From Acidiferrobacter sp. (GTDB taxonomy: Bacteria; Pseudomonadota; Gammaproteobacteria; Acidiferrobacterales; Acidiferrobacteraceae), in the NCBI GenBank assembly GCA_027335965.1, contig DAHWGZ010000112.1, positions 1 to 5,676 on the forward strand: 5,676 nt of DNA, in the 5' to 3' direction. How positions within the stretch are numbered: position 1 is the first letter of the stretch; every line of letters begins with the position of its first letter. The notes under the pieces were generated by a model that was not told the origin of the DNA, made no database searches, and was given only the letters and a program-made list of their open reading frames with translations. Shown here in pieces: positions 1 through 5,505 of this stretch. The position numbers were made by a program, and so were the translations under genes.

Positions 1-387
1 GAGCTGGTGCTCAATGCGCTGCGCAATGCCTGCCATCTCCAGACACCGCCATCCGGTACGGTGTTTCATTCCGACCGCGGCAGCCAGTACGCCAGCGATG
101 ATTTCCGCAACGCTCTCGGCGCACTTGGCATGGTGGCCAGCATGAGTCGCAAGGGAAATTGCTGGGACAATGCGGTCTCGGAGAGCTTCTTCGCAACACT
201 GAAGACCGAAGAAGCGACCGAGCCGTATGCGACAAAACAGGACGCCCACAGAGCGATCGCGCAATACATCCACGGATTCTACAATCCTGTCCGCCTGCAC
301 TCATCACTCGGATACTTGTCGCCCAACGAGTATGCGCGCAGAATGCAACACCCAGATCAAGACCCGTCTATGAGGTCCGCTGCGTAG
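1..387 (+). CDS. IS3-family transposase OrfB, C-terminal part (5' end outside the window)
   Basis: This is the C-terminal half of an IS3-family DDE transposase, which cuts and joins the insertion sequence ends. The frame is open from base 1, so the true start lies upstream; the GTG at 7 is only an internal codon. The second catalytic Asp is in FHSDRGSQY (codon 73-75) and the catalytic Glu in NAVSESFFATLK (codon 181-183), with 35 residues between them, the classic D(35)E spacing. The usual tail RLHSSLGYLSPNEYARRMQ is present, followed by about a dozen residues to the TAG at 385-387. Reading continues straight into IS21 istA sequence in another frame, and I see no IS3 right inverted repeat. The last few residues and the stop may therefore come from the junction. 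Family assignment is secure; whether the full gene is intact cannot be seen. Confidence 0.93.
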   Translation, partial: ELVLNALRNACHLQTPPSGTVFHSDRGSQYASDDFRNALGALGMVASMSRKGNCWDNAVSESFFATLKTEEATEPYATKQDAHRAIAQYIHGFYNPVRLHSSLGYLSPNEYARRMQHPDQDPSMRSAA

Positions 388-1954
388 GGACCACTTCACT
401 GGCGCTCTTGGAGCGCGGCGTCTCGCAACACGAGATCGCCCGCAAGATCGGCGTCGATCGCAAAACAATCCGCCGGCTCGCCCAGGCTGTGACCGAGCCC
501 CCGGCAAATTCCCCCATGGCCACCGGCCCCCGCGGGCAAAATCCCCCACCCCGGCCACCGGCTATGGGGGGCGACTTGGTCGTCGAACCCGTGGTGTCCC
601 CCGCCCGTTCGGCCTGCGAGGATCATCGCGCCTGGATCGAGGCGCAGGTGCGTCTTGGGCGCAACGCGACGGCAATCTACCAGGAATTGGTCGACCGCTT
701 CGGTTTTAGCCACCGCTATAACAGCGTCAAGCGCTTCTGCCGCCACCTGAAGCATAAAGCGCCGGAGGCCTTTGACCGGCTGGAGTTTCGCCCCGCTGAG
801 GAGGCCCAGGTCGATTACGGCGAGGGTGCGCTTACGCGCGACCCGCTCAGCGGAAGGTATCGCCGCCCGCGGCTCTTTGTGATGACGCTCAAATACTCGC
901 GCCGCTCGTTTCGCCGCGTGGTCTGGAAGTCGAGCTCCGAGGCCTGGGCGGGCCGCATGAGGAGGCCTGGCGCTCCTTCGGTGGGTCCTGCCGCTATGTG
1001 GTCCCGGACAATCTCCGTGAAGGCGTGATCACCCCCGATCTCTACGAACCGGAGCTGAATCGGCTGTATGCCGCGATGCTCACCCACTACGGCGTGGTCG
1101 CCGACCCGGCACGGGTGCGGGATCCCAACCGCAAGGGCACCGTGGAAAACGCCATCCAGCATACCCAGTCCACCGCCCTCAAGGGTCGGCGCTTCGAGTC
1201 CCTGGACGACCAAAACGCGTTCCTCGCACGCTGGGAGGAGACCTGGGCTTCGCAACGCATCCACGGCCGCACCAAGCGCCAGGTCCAGGAGATGTTCGAG
1301 GAGGAGCGGCCGCATCTCCAGCCCCTGCCGCTCACAGGCTTCCGGTACTTCAGCGAGGGCACCCGTACGGTGCAGGACGACACCACGGTGCAGGTCGCGG
1401 GCGCATGGTATGCGGCGCGTCCGGCGCCGATCGGCACTCTCGTGCTCGTGCGCCTCTATGCCCACGAGATCGAGATCCGCGACGCAAAGACCCTGGCCCT
1501 CATCCGCCGTCATCCGCGCGCTGCCCACCAAGGCGCGGTGCAGCTGCCGGATGCCGAGCGATTGTTCAATCCCTCGCGTCAGACGCACCGAATCCTCGCC
1601 CAGGCCCAGGCCATCGGCCCCCACACGCACGCCCTCTGTCAGGGGCTCTTCGAGCGCCGCGGGCGCCCGGGGCAGCGCGCCCTGTAGGGTATCGTTGGCC
1701 TGCGTCGGCGCTACCCCGCCACCATCCTCGAGCAGGCCTGCGCGATGGCCATCGAGCGTGGCACTGGCACGTACAAGGCCGTCCAGGCGATGGCCGAGCA
1801 GCGGCTCGTGGCCGTCCTCCAGGCGATGGAGACGCAGGCTCAGTCGGGCGGTGCCCCCGCGGCTTCCCCCACGCTCACGCAACACCATGAACTCATCCGC
1901 GAGACCGCGACTTATGCCGCGTTCTTCAAGCGCCATGCGCGTTCGGATGCGTAA
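384..1954 (+). pseudogene. istA: istA, IS21-family transposase, frameshifted and with an in-frame stop
   Basis: IstA is the DDE integrase-like transposase of IS21 elements and acts with the IstB ATPase. The reading starts in frame 3 with a helix-turn-helix (GVSQHEIARKIGVDRKTIRR, about 417-476). It runs through a Pro-rich linker and the segment RSACEDHRAWIEAQVRLGRN to the first catalytic Asp in AQVDYGEG (813-815). Near 953 the homology jumps to frame 2: WAG in the old frame is followed by HEEAWRSFGG in the new one, as one lost base (perhaps T from a CTG Leu codon) would cause. The second Asp (PDN, 1007-1009) and the Glu (KGTVENA, 1145-1147) follow. A TAG at 1685-1687 interrupts the same frame after GRPGQRAL; homologous-looking sequence resumes with GIVGLRRRYPATILEQA and ends at TAA 1952-1954. 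No ATG or GTG start is available near the N-terminus, only TTG at 408. All catalytic residues remain, so the decay looks recent. No typical A-rich slippery site is seen at the shift. Confidence 0.92.
504..561. repeat. IS21 terminal-repeat-like motifs inside istA (two copies)
   Basis: Two related motifs lie in the istA reading frame: GCAAATTCCCCCA (504-516) followed closely by GGCCACCGG, and GCAAAATCCCCCA (536-548) followed by GGCCACCGG. CAAATTCCCCCA (505-516) is the exact reverse complement of TGGGGGAATTTG at 2785-2796 after istB. In frame they encode NSPMATG and QNPPPRPP, a Pro-rich linker between the helix-turn-helix and the catalytic core. IS21 elements are known to carry several transposase-binding repeats near each end. 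That these copies are such sites is inferred from the inverted match. Confidence 0.6.
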
Positions 1955-1974
1955 CCCGTATCACCCACCACACC

Positions 1975-1981
1975 TAAGGAG
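1975..1981 (+). promoter_or_regulatory. Ribosome binding site of istB
   Basis: TAAGGAG lies six bases before the ATG at 1988 and fixes this start over the second ATG two codons later. It lies in the 33-base gap between the istA stop and istB, so istB can be translated independently of the broken istA if transcript is present. Confidence 0.8.
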
Positions 1982-1987
1982 TCTGGT

Positions 1988-2758
1988 ATGACTATGTCGC
2001 TGATCGAAATGGAAAAGGCCTTGAAGCAACTGCGGCTGTCCGGTATCCGCGCCACCCTGGAGACGCGGGTCGTGGAATCCCAGGCCGCGAACCTCTCCTT
2101 CCTCGAGACCTTCTCGGCGCTCTTGCACGATGAACTCGACACCCGGCGCTCGCGCCTCCTCGAGCGCCACTTCAAGCTCTCGGGGCTCGATGAGCGGGTC
2201 TCGCTCGAGGAGTTTGATTGGGGCTACAACCCCAAGATCCCCAAGCGCGCCTGCTTCGATCTCCATACCCTGAAGTTCGTGCGGGAAGGTGAGAACCCGA
2301 TCCTGATCGGCCCCCCAGGGACCGGCAAGAGTCACATCGCCAAGGCCATCGCCTATGCCGCGGTGCGCGCGGGCTATCGGGTGCTGTACGCTGAGGCCGA
2401 CACCTTACTCGGGGAGCTCGTGGTGAGCGAAGGCCCTGCGCGCCACCGCCTCTGGCAGGCAGCCTGCGACGCCGACCTCCTGATCCTGGACGACCTGTTC
2501 CTCACGCGCCAGATGGGCGCCGACAACGCGGATCAACTGCAGGCCCTTGTGCACCGGCGCTACAAGCGCCGACTCAGCACGTTCATCACATCGAACCGTG
2601 TCATCACCGACTGGGAGCGCTATCTGGGTGATGCGCCCTTGACCACAGCCATCCTCGATCGGCTGATGCACCGCGGCGCCTTCCTTGAGTTCGCGGGGCA
2701 CAGCTATCGCCTGAAAGATGCCGCGCGCCGCCTTGCCAAATCCATCGCGGGCGCGTAA
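1988..2758 (+). CDS. istB: IstB, IS21-family AAA+ ATPase (transposition helper)
   Basis: IstB is the DnaC/DnaA-like AAA+ ATPase that binds DNA, selects the target and stimulates IstA. The 256-residue length is normal for the family. An N-terminal helical region (about 1-70, LIEMEKALKQLRLSGIRATL) precedes the ATPase core. The core has Walker A GPPGTGKS (108-115), Walker B LLILDD (164-169), a sensor-like TSNR (201-204) and the conserved DRLMHR (224-229), followed by SYRLKDA near the C-terminus. The start is chosen for the TAAGGAG at six bases spacing. The gene is complete and undamaged, unlike its partner istA. It lies 33 bases downstream of istA and just before the right-end repeats, the usual IS21 order. 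Family and completeness are clear; activity without a working IstA in the same copy is doubtful. Confidence 0.96.
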   Translation: MTMSLIEMEKALKQLRLSGIRATLETRVVESQAANLSFLETFSALLHDELDTRRSRLLERHFKLSGLDERVSLEEFDWGYNPKIPKRACFDLHTLKFVREGENPILIGPPGTGKSHIAKAIAYAAVRAGYRVLYAEADTLLGELVVSEGPARHRLWQAACDADLLILDDLFLTRQMGADNADQLQALVHRRYKRRLSTFITSNRVITDWERYLGDAPLTTAILDRLMHRGAFLEFAGHSYRLKDAARRLAKSIAGA

Positions 2759-2784
2759 CAATCCCACACGTCCTGTCGGTCAGC

Positions 2785-2834
2785 TGGGGGAATTTGACCT
2801 GGCCACGGATGGGGGAAATTGAAGTGGCCATCGG
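2785..2834. repeat. IS21 right-end tandem terminal repeats (two copies)
   Basis: Two direct repeats of about 24 bases occur with a 25-base period. Copy one starts TGGGGGAATTTGACC and continues TGGCCACGG (2785-2808). Copy two starts TGGGGGAAATTGAAG and continues TGGCCATCGG (2810-2834). They begin 26 bases after the istB stop, where IS21 elements carry multiple transposase-binding repeats, and match the inverted motifs at 504-561. The outermost base of the element and any target duplication could not be identified. Confidence 0.75.
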
Positions 2835-3020
2835 GGGTGGCGTGCGCCAGCAATGGAGAGAGATCGCGCACGCATCAGGCAGTCATGACAATATGCCACT
2901 CATGGACGTAGCATCCCGTATCGCATTAGGTATGGCTTACAGTGAATTGCGCCTTCACGATTTAGTTGACGCGTACAGCATTCAGTTACGTGGTCACCTC
3001 CACGAAAATGATGCTGTGGA
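2835..3020 (+). other. Gene-poor strip between the IS21 right end and the minus-strand cassette, with a possible gene remnant
   Basis: No intact gene is recognised. By eye the stretch from about 2870 to 3020 is lower in GC than either side. In plus frame 1, about 2887-3020 reads as protein-like sequence (MPLMDVASRIALGMAY, then SELRLHDLVDAYSIQLRG) but has no ribosome binding site. It runs upstream into the IS21 repeats and downstream into the antisense of the next gene before stopping at 3072. It could be the tail of a gene cut by the IS21 insertion, or chance. A 5-bp hairpin CGTGG-tcacct-CCACG (2989-3004) lies 17 bases past the stop of the minus-strand gene but has no U tract on either strand, so I do not call a terminator. 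Confidence 0.3.
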
Positions 3021-3848
3021 CTACTCCGCAAGGTGGGTCGCCAGCCGGTCCAGGGTCGCTCGCCCATGCTGAAGGTTGAACACGGGGACGCCCCAACGGC
3101 TGGCAAGCGCGACGGCCTGTCCGGTCCCCCCCGTTTTTCGGCTCCGGTCCTCCTCTTTTTCGCACCCATCCGGCGTCCAGCACACCACGAAATCCACGGG
3201 GCTGCGCAAATCCGCCCCCAGAACCTGATGGGTGTTGCGCGCCATGAGCTTCTGGGCCGCCGAAGAAAGGCGCTCCCAGGCTGGATGGAGGTAAGCCGCG
3301 ACCCGGAAGGCCTCGGCGCTCGGTTGGTCATGGTCGAACGCCGCGGGCGGCCGAGACTGGAACCCGTGCCAGGGAAGAAAGATGTGTTTGTGGTCGGCTC
3401 CTCGCTCGAATGCAACATCGGCGCCAGGGGCACCTCCCGAGACCAGGGTATAGCCGCGCTCGGCAAGACGCCGCGCGACACCGGTCATGAGCGTCAGAAC
3501 CGCTGGCGGTGTCGCCCGCGAGCCGATACCAGCATAGCGCCGGGTCGATTCCGGTCGTGGTCGCCAGTCAGTACGCGTCAGGACTTGAGCAATGACCTCG
3601 GCGTGGCAGCGTCTTGGGGCGCAATGACAAATCAAGGCGTCAGTAGCGCTGATACCGAGCAAGGCGGTCAGCACCACGGGGTCCCGCTCGCGCACACGCG
3701 CTTCGAGCCAGATCGCGTATTGTTGGATACAGGAGGCCCGATCGCCGTCACGCCCGATCTCGTACGGGTTACCCAAAGGGGACGGGCGACCGACATAGAC
3801 GTGGTCGGGGCCTAAGCTGGTATCGCGGAGATTGAGGATTGCGCGCAT
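3021..3848 (-). CDS. DUF4326 and SLOG (DprA-like Rossmann) fusion protein
   Basis: A 275-residue two-domain protein. Residues 1 to about 92 match the DUF4326 pattern: VYVGRPSPLGNPY (18-29), then LICHCAPRRCHAEVIAQVL (72-90) with three clustered Cys (74, 76, 81) and a His. Residues about 104-275 form a SLOG/DprA-like nucleotide-binding Rossmann fold: YAGIGSRATPP (105-115), glycine-rich SGGAPGAD (137-144), FLPW (157-160), ARNTHQVLG (203-211), VDFVVCWTPDG (218-228) and GGTGQAVALA (240-249), followed by WGVPVFNL. SLOG proteins bind nucleotides or DNA; some are sensors in conflict systems. The substrate here is unknown. The ATG at 3848 has AGGAT a few bases upstream. The gene is the last of the co-directional group, 97 bases after the 189-residue gene, and ends beside the low-GC strip next to the IS21 element. 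Domain calls come from remembered motifs; no catalytic role is claimed. Confidence 0.83.
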   Translation of the reverse strand: MRAILNLRDTSLGPDHVYVGRPSPLGNPYEIGRDGDRASCIQQYAIWLEARVRERDPVVLTALLGISATDALICHCAPRRCHAEVIAQVLTRTDWRPRPESTRRYAGIGSRATPPAVLTLMTGVARRLAERGYTLVSGGAPGADVAFERGADHKHIFLPWHGFQSRPPAAFDHDQPSAEAFRVAAYLHPAWERLSSAAQKLMARNTHQVLGADLRSPVDFVVCWTPDGCEKEEDRSRKTGGTGQAVALASRWGVPVFNLQHGRATLDRLATHLAE

Positions 3849-3900
3849 GGCTATCCTACGATGGACATGTCAGAGATCGAGTCGGGCCAGAGGCGTCCAC

Positions 3901-3917
3901 TTCCAACTCCCGTGGAA
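3901..3917. promoter_or_regulatory. Small inverted repeat in the gap before the SLOG gene
   Basis: TTCCA-actcccg-TGGAA (arms 3901-3905 and 3913-3917, spacer 7) lies next to an AT-rich patch (3916-3923) in the 97-base gap 3849-3945. On the minus strand it is 53 to 69 bases upstream of the ATG at 3848, a reasonable place for an operator or promoter-proximal site. The arms are short, so chance is possible. GAGATCGAG also occurs twice in this gap. Confidence 0.25.
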
Positions 3918-3945
3918 TATTTTGTGAGATCGAGGTGGAGGGCCA

Positions 3946-4515
3946 TCACGAAACGGTGTCGCTGGTAGCGGAGGCGTCGTATTCCGAAGACGCCAGATCT
4001 CGCAGTTGGGCCTCGAATTTCCCCTCCGCCTGCCGAACCTCCGCGTCGAGGCCTGCCAGAGTGTCGGCACCAAGCCATGCCAAGCGCCGCGCCACACGCG
4101 CAGGCAGCACCGCCTCGAACGGGGTCGGTCGATGCAGCAGCCGAGTCCATTGGGGCCGGCGATAGTGTGTTCCAGTCCACTCCAGTTCTACCAAATCCAG
4201 GGTGAGTCCCAGTCCGGCGTCGCGGTACGAGAGGGTGTCGCTATACATCTCGAGCCAGACGATATCCTTGGGGTTTGTCTCGGCCAACACTCGCCCGTGC
4301 GGATCGAGCAGTATCCGCCGGACCGCGGTCGCCAGGTCCTCAATGGCGTTCGTGACGCTGCGACCAGCATTGACGCGCGCAAGCTCTGTAAGGAGAACAA
4401 TTGGGTCGCCGGGCGCCATGGAGTCATCTGGCGTGATGACAGTGACCCCGACGGTGGTCGGGACAAACATAGGGCGAGACGCGAACGAAAAGGTGTGAAT
4501 GGCGTGTGTATGCAT
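3946..4515 (-). CDS. Hypothetical protein, 189 residues, unrecognised
   Basis: I do not recognise this family. The frame is open from ATG 4515 to TGA 3946, with GGGGGA six bases before the ATG. The protein has no signal peptide or membrane segment. The N-terminus (MHTHAIHTFSF) is His-rich; translation from Met16 (MFVPTTVGVTVITP) is an alternative. Residues 17-47 and 68-92 alternate like beta strands with helices (VTNAIEDLATAVRRILLD, DIVWLEMYSD). The middle has aromatic-rich EWTGTHYRRPQWTRLLHRP (112-130). The C-terminal part (VARRLAWLGADTLAGLDAEV, 141-160, to about 178) is probably helical with many charged residues and could form a short coiled coil, followed by a Ser/Thr/Asp-rich tail. The gene lies between the ExoX-like and SLOG genes on the same strand, directly downstream of the twin hairpins. 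Realness rests on length, ribosome binding site and protein-like composition. Confidence 0.7.
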   Translation of the reverse strand: MHTHAIHTFSFASRPMFVPTTVGVTVITPDDSMAPGDPIVLLTELARVNAGRSVTNAIEDLATAVRRILLDPHGRVLAETNPKDIVWLEMYSDTLSYRDAGLGLTLDLVELEWTGTHYRRPQWTRLLHRPTPFEAVLPARVARRLAWLGADTLAGLDAEVRQAEGKFEAQLRDLASSEYDASATSDTVS

Positions 4516-4537
4516 CAGCGATCCCCCGCTTCGGCAA

Positions 4538-4601
4538 CCCCGTGGTTTAGCGCGGGGTAATTGACCTTCGAGCTCCGCCGTTTAGGGCGGGGTAGTTGAC
4601 C
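4538..4601 (+). repeat. Two tandem hairpin units with identical GTTTAG loops (IS200/IS605-end-like)
   Basis: Unit one: stem CCCCGTG (4538-4544), loop GTTTAG, stem CGCGGGG (4551-4557), then TAATTGACC. Unit two: stem CTCCGCC (4573-4579), loop GTTTAG, stem GGCGGGG (4586-4592), then TAGTTGACC. Each stem has seven pairs and the period is 35 bases. The innermost pair changes from G-C to C-G and its neighbour from T-G to C-G, so pairing is conserved while sequence drifts. Both wobble pairs are T-G on the plus strand and would be A-C mismatches on the minus strand, so the plus strand is the likely folded form. Hairpins followed or preceded by TTGAC/GTCAA are reminiscent of IS200/IS605-superfamily ends or REP-like elements. 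No transposase gene is present here. There is no T tract, so they are not ordinary terminators. Confidence 0.6.
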
Positions 4602-4734
4602 CACAATCCTCCCAGGCGCGTGGAGGCCTCCGCTCTTCACGTCGCCGCCGATCCTGATGGCGACGATTGGGCGGAATCGGAAAGCGCCTCGTCTTACCAG
4701 GAGGCTTGAACGGCTTACGAACAAGACGCGGCAT
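4582..4734 (-). CDS. Small Arg/Pro-rich basic protein, 50 residues, unrecognised
   Basis: ATG at 4734 is preceded by GGAGGG with a six-base spacer (4746 to 4741), the strongest ribosome binding site on the minus strand here. The frame overlaps the last 20 bases of the exonuclease gene, which suggests translational coupling. The product is very basic: MPRLVRKPFKPPGKTRRF, then IPPNRRHQDRRRREERRPPR and a short WEDCGSTTPP tail. Such composition suits nucleic-acid or acidic-partner binding, but no family is recognised and no function is claimed. The last residues STTPP and the TAA stop (4584-4582) are encoded by the second hairpin unit, the stop lying exactly in its GTTTAG loop. The present C-terminus may therefore have been created by arrival of that repeat. 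Expression is supported only by the ribosome binding site and the overlap. Confidence 0.5.
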   Translation of the reverse strand: MPRLVRKPFKPPGKTRRFPIPPNRRHQDRRRREERRPPRAWEDCGSTTPP

Positions 4735-5488
4735 GCAATTCCCTCCGGTGCGCAATGGTAAAAAGGATGTCCGCGTCCGTCGTCGTGCGCTGGAGCCAGT
4801 CGAGATAGTCCGCTGGTAGATCCGCGAAAGTCTCCCCCTTGTGCTTGCCAAACGGCATGCGCTCGATGAGGTAGGGGGCCGCCGCGTATTGGGCCAATTG
4901 GCGCAACCCGCGGACCTCGGGAAGGCGGGTCCGCGCCAGCCCGAGCTCGTGGCACAAGAGGCCAGCCGTGACAATCGCGTCGCCCGCGGCGCTATGAGGG
5001 TCGGTGCGTCCGCCACATGAAGTGGCCAGGGCGAACTGAGGCGCGAGCTGGAGCCGATACCGAAGCGCTTGATTGCTGTAGGACGGTAAGCCCGGCAGCA
5101 GATGATGGGCCAGTCGCTGGGTACATAGCCAGGAGACCTCGGGATACTTCTGCGCAAGCGGGCCCAGAAATCCGCGGTCGAATGGTGCGTTATGAGCAGC
5201 AAACAGAGCCGGCGTAATGCCACGGCTCGCGAGCCAGAGCCCAAACGCGTCAAGGACGTGGGCCAGGGGCGCGGCGTCGGCGACATCCGCATCCACGATA
5301 TGGTGAATGGCGCTGGATTCCGGCGGGATCGGCATACCAGGATGAACGAACCGCGAAAAGACCTCGGAGGGCGCCCACACCCCGTCTTGCGTGTGCACGA
5401 CGCACGCCGCAAATTCGACAACGGCACCGTTGGCAGGGTCAAGACCCGTGGTCTCGGTATCCAGTACGCAAATGACGGGGGAGGGCAT
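4715..5488 (-). CDS. ExoX-like DEDDh 3'-5' exonuclease with DUF3820-like C-terminal domain
   Basis: A DnaQ-superfamily exonuclease that should remove nucleotides from DNA 3' ends using two metal ions. All five DEDDh residues are visible: Asp10 and Glu12 in VLDTETTGL, Asp104 in AHNAPFDRGFL (98-108), and His165 and Asp170 in HSAAGDAIVTAGLL (165-178). The segments IPPESSAIHHI (54-64), WLCTQRLAHHLLPGLPSYSNQAL (120-142) and the C-terminal MPFGKHKGETFADLPADYLDWL (211-232) match the layout of E. coli exonuclease X, including its small DUF3820-like tail. At 257 residues it is somewhat longer than ExoX (about 220). The fold points to DNA repair or degradation of foreign or damaged DNA. The start at ATG 5488 fits the motif position; its ribosome binding site is weak (AGG about 12 bases upstream). 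It heads the minus-strand group and overlaps the small basic ORF. A role as a proofreading subunit is less likely given the ExoX-type tail. Confidence 0.92.
   Translation of the reverse strand: MPSPVICVLDTETTGLDPANGAVVEFAACVVHTQDGVWAPSEVFSRFVHPGMPIPPESSAIHHIVDADVADAAPLAHVLDAFGLWLASRGITPALFAAHNAPFDRGFLGPLAQKYPEVSWLCTQRLAHHLLPGLPSYSNQALRYRLQLAPQFALATSCGGRTDPHSAAGDAIVTAGLLCHELGLARTRLPEVRGLRQLAQYAAAPYLIERMPFGKHKGETFADLPADYLDWLQRTTTDADILFTIAHRRELHAASCS
4741..4746 (-). promoter_or_regulatory. Ribosome binding site of the 50-residue basic ORF, inside the exonuclease gene
   Basis: The minus strand reads GGAGGG AATTGC ATG, a near-perfect Shine-Dalgarno with a six-base spacer. It is embedded in the last codons of the exonuclease gene and decides the start at 4734. 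Its strength is the main argument that the tiny ORF is real. Confidence 0.6.
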
Positions 5489-5505
5489 GGGCTAACGCCT
5501 GGCAG

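Larger units (their letters stand above)
384..2850 (+). mobile_element. IS21-family insertion sequence, degenerate, left end not found
   Basis: The istA-istB gene pair, in order and on one strand, defines an IS21-family element. Two direct terminal repeats with core TGGGGGAAWTTG follow istB at 2785-2834, and inverted copies lie at 504-561. The outer limits are uncertain. The right end must lie at or beyond about 2834. On the left, istA-like sequence abuts IS3 orfB at about 365-400 with no recognisable IS21 end or start codon. The element is therefore probably truncated on the left and, with istA broken, not self-mobile. istB and the right-end repeats could still be used by a related intact copy elsewhere; that is inference. 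Confidence 0.85.

Noticed and set aside
391..398. CCACTTCA near the start of istA, also present in the reverse complement of the right-end repeat (2822-2829)
   Set aside because: Only 8 bases match, the flanks diverge and no C-rich core follows, so it cannot be called the IS21 left end.
815..1936. Long minus-strand open frame opposite istA (373 residues)
   Set aside because: Shadow of a GC-rich coding region. The plus strand has clear IstA motifs, and the antisense product has no recognisable domain.
1068..1991. Long plus-strand open frame rich in Arg, Ser and Pro
   Set aside because: Low-complexity composition typical of an out-of-frame reading of istA.
2989..3004. Hairpin CGTGG-N6-CCACG after the SLOG gene as a terminator
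   Set aside because: The stem is only 5 bp and no U tract follows on the minus strand.
2794..3072. 92-residue plus-strand frame as an intact gene
   Set aside because: Its start lies inside the IS21 repeats, it has no ribosome binding site, and its end is antisense to the SLOG gene. Only a remnant is considered.
3033..3815. 260-residue plus-strand open frame
   Set aside because: Antisense shadow of the DUF4326-SLOG gene, whose domain motifs are unambiguous on the minus strand.
4538..4592. Twin hairpins as intrinsic terminators of the exonuclease transcript
   Set aside because: No T tract follows on either strand, and the wobble pairs become mismatches in minus-strand RNA.
4538..4601. Twin hairpins as a minimal CRISPR array
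   Set aside because: Only two units, a 6-base gap instead of a spacer, no cas genes, and the stems differ in sequence.
4582..5442. 286-residue minus-strand open frame
   Set aside because: Most of it is an out-of-frame reading of the exonuclease gene. Only its last 50 codons, with their own ribosome binding site, are kept as a gene.
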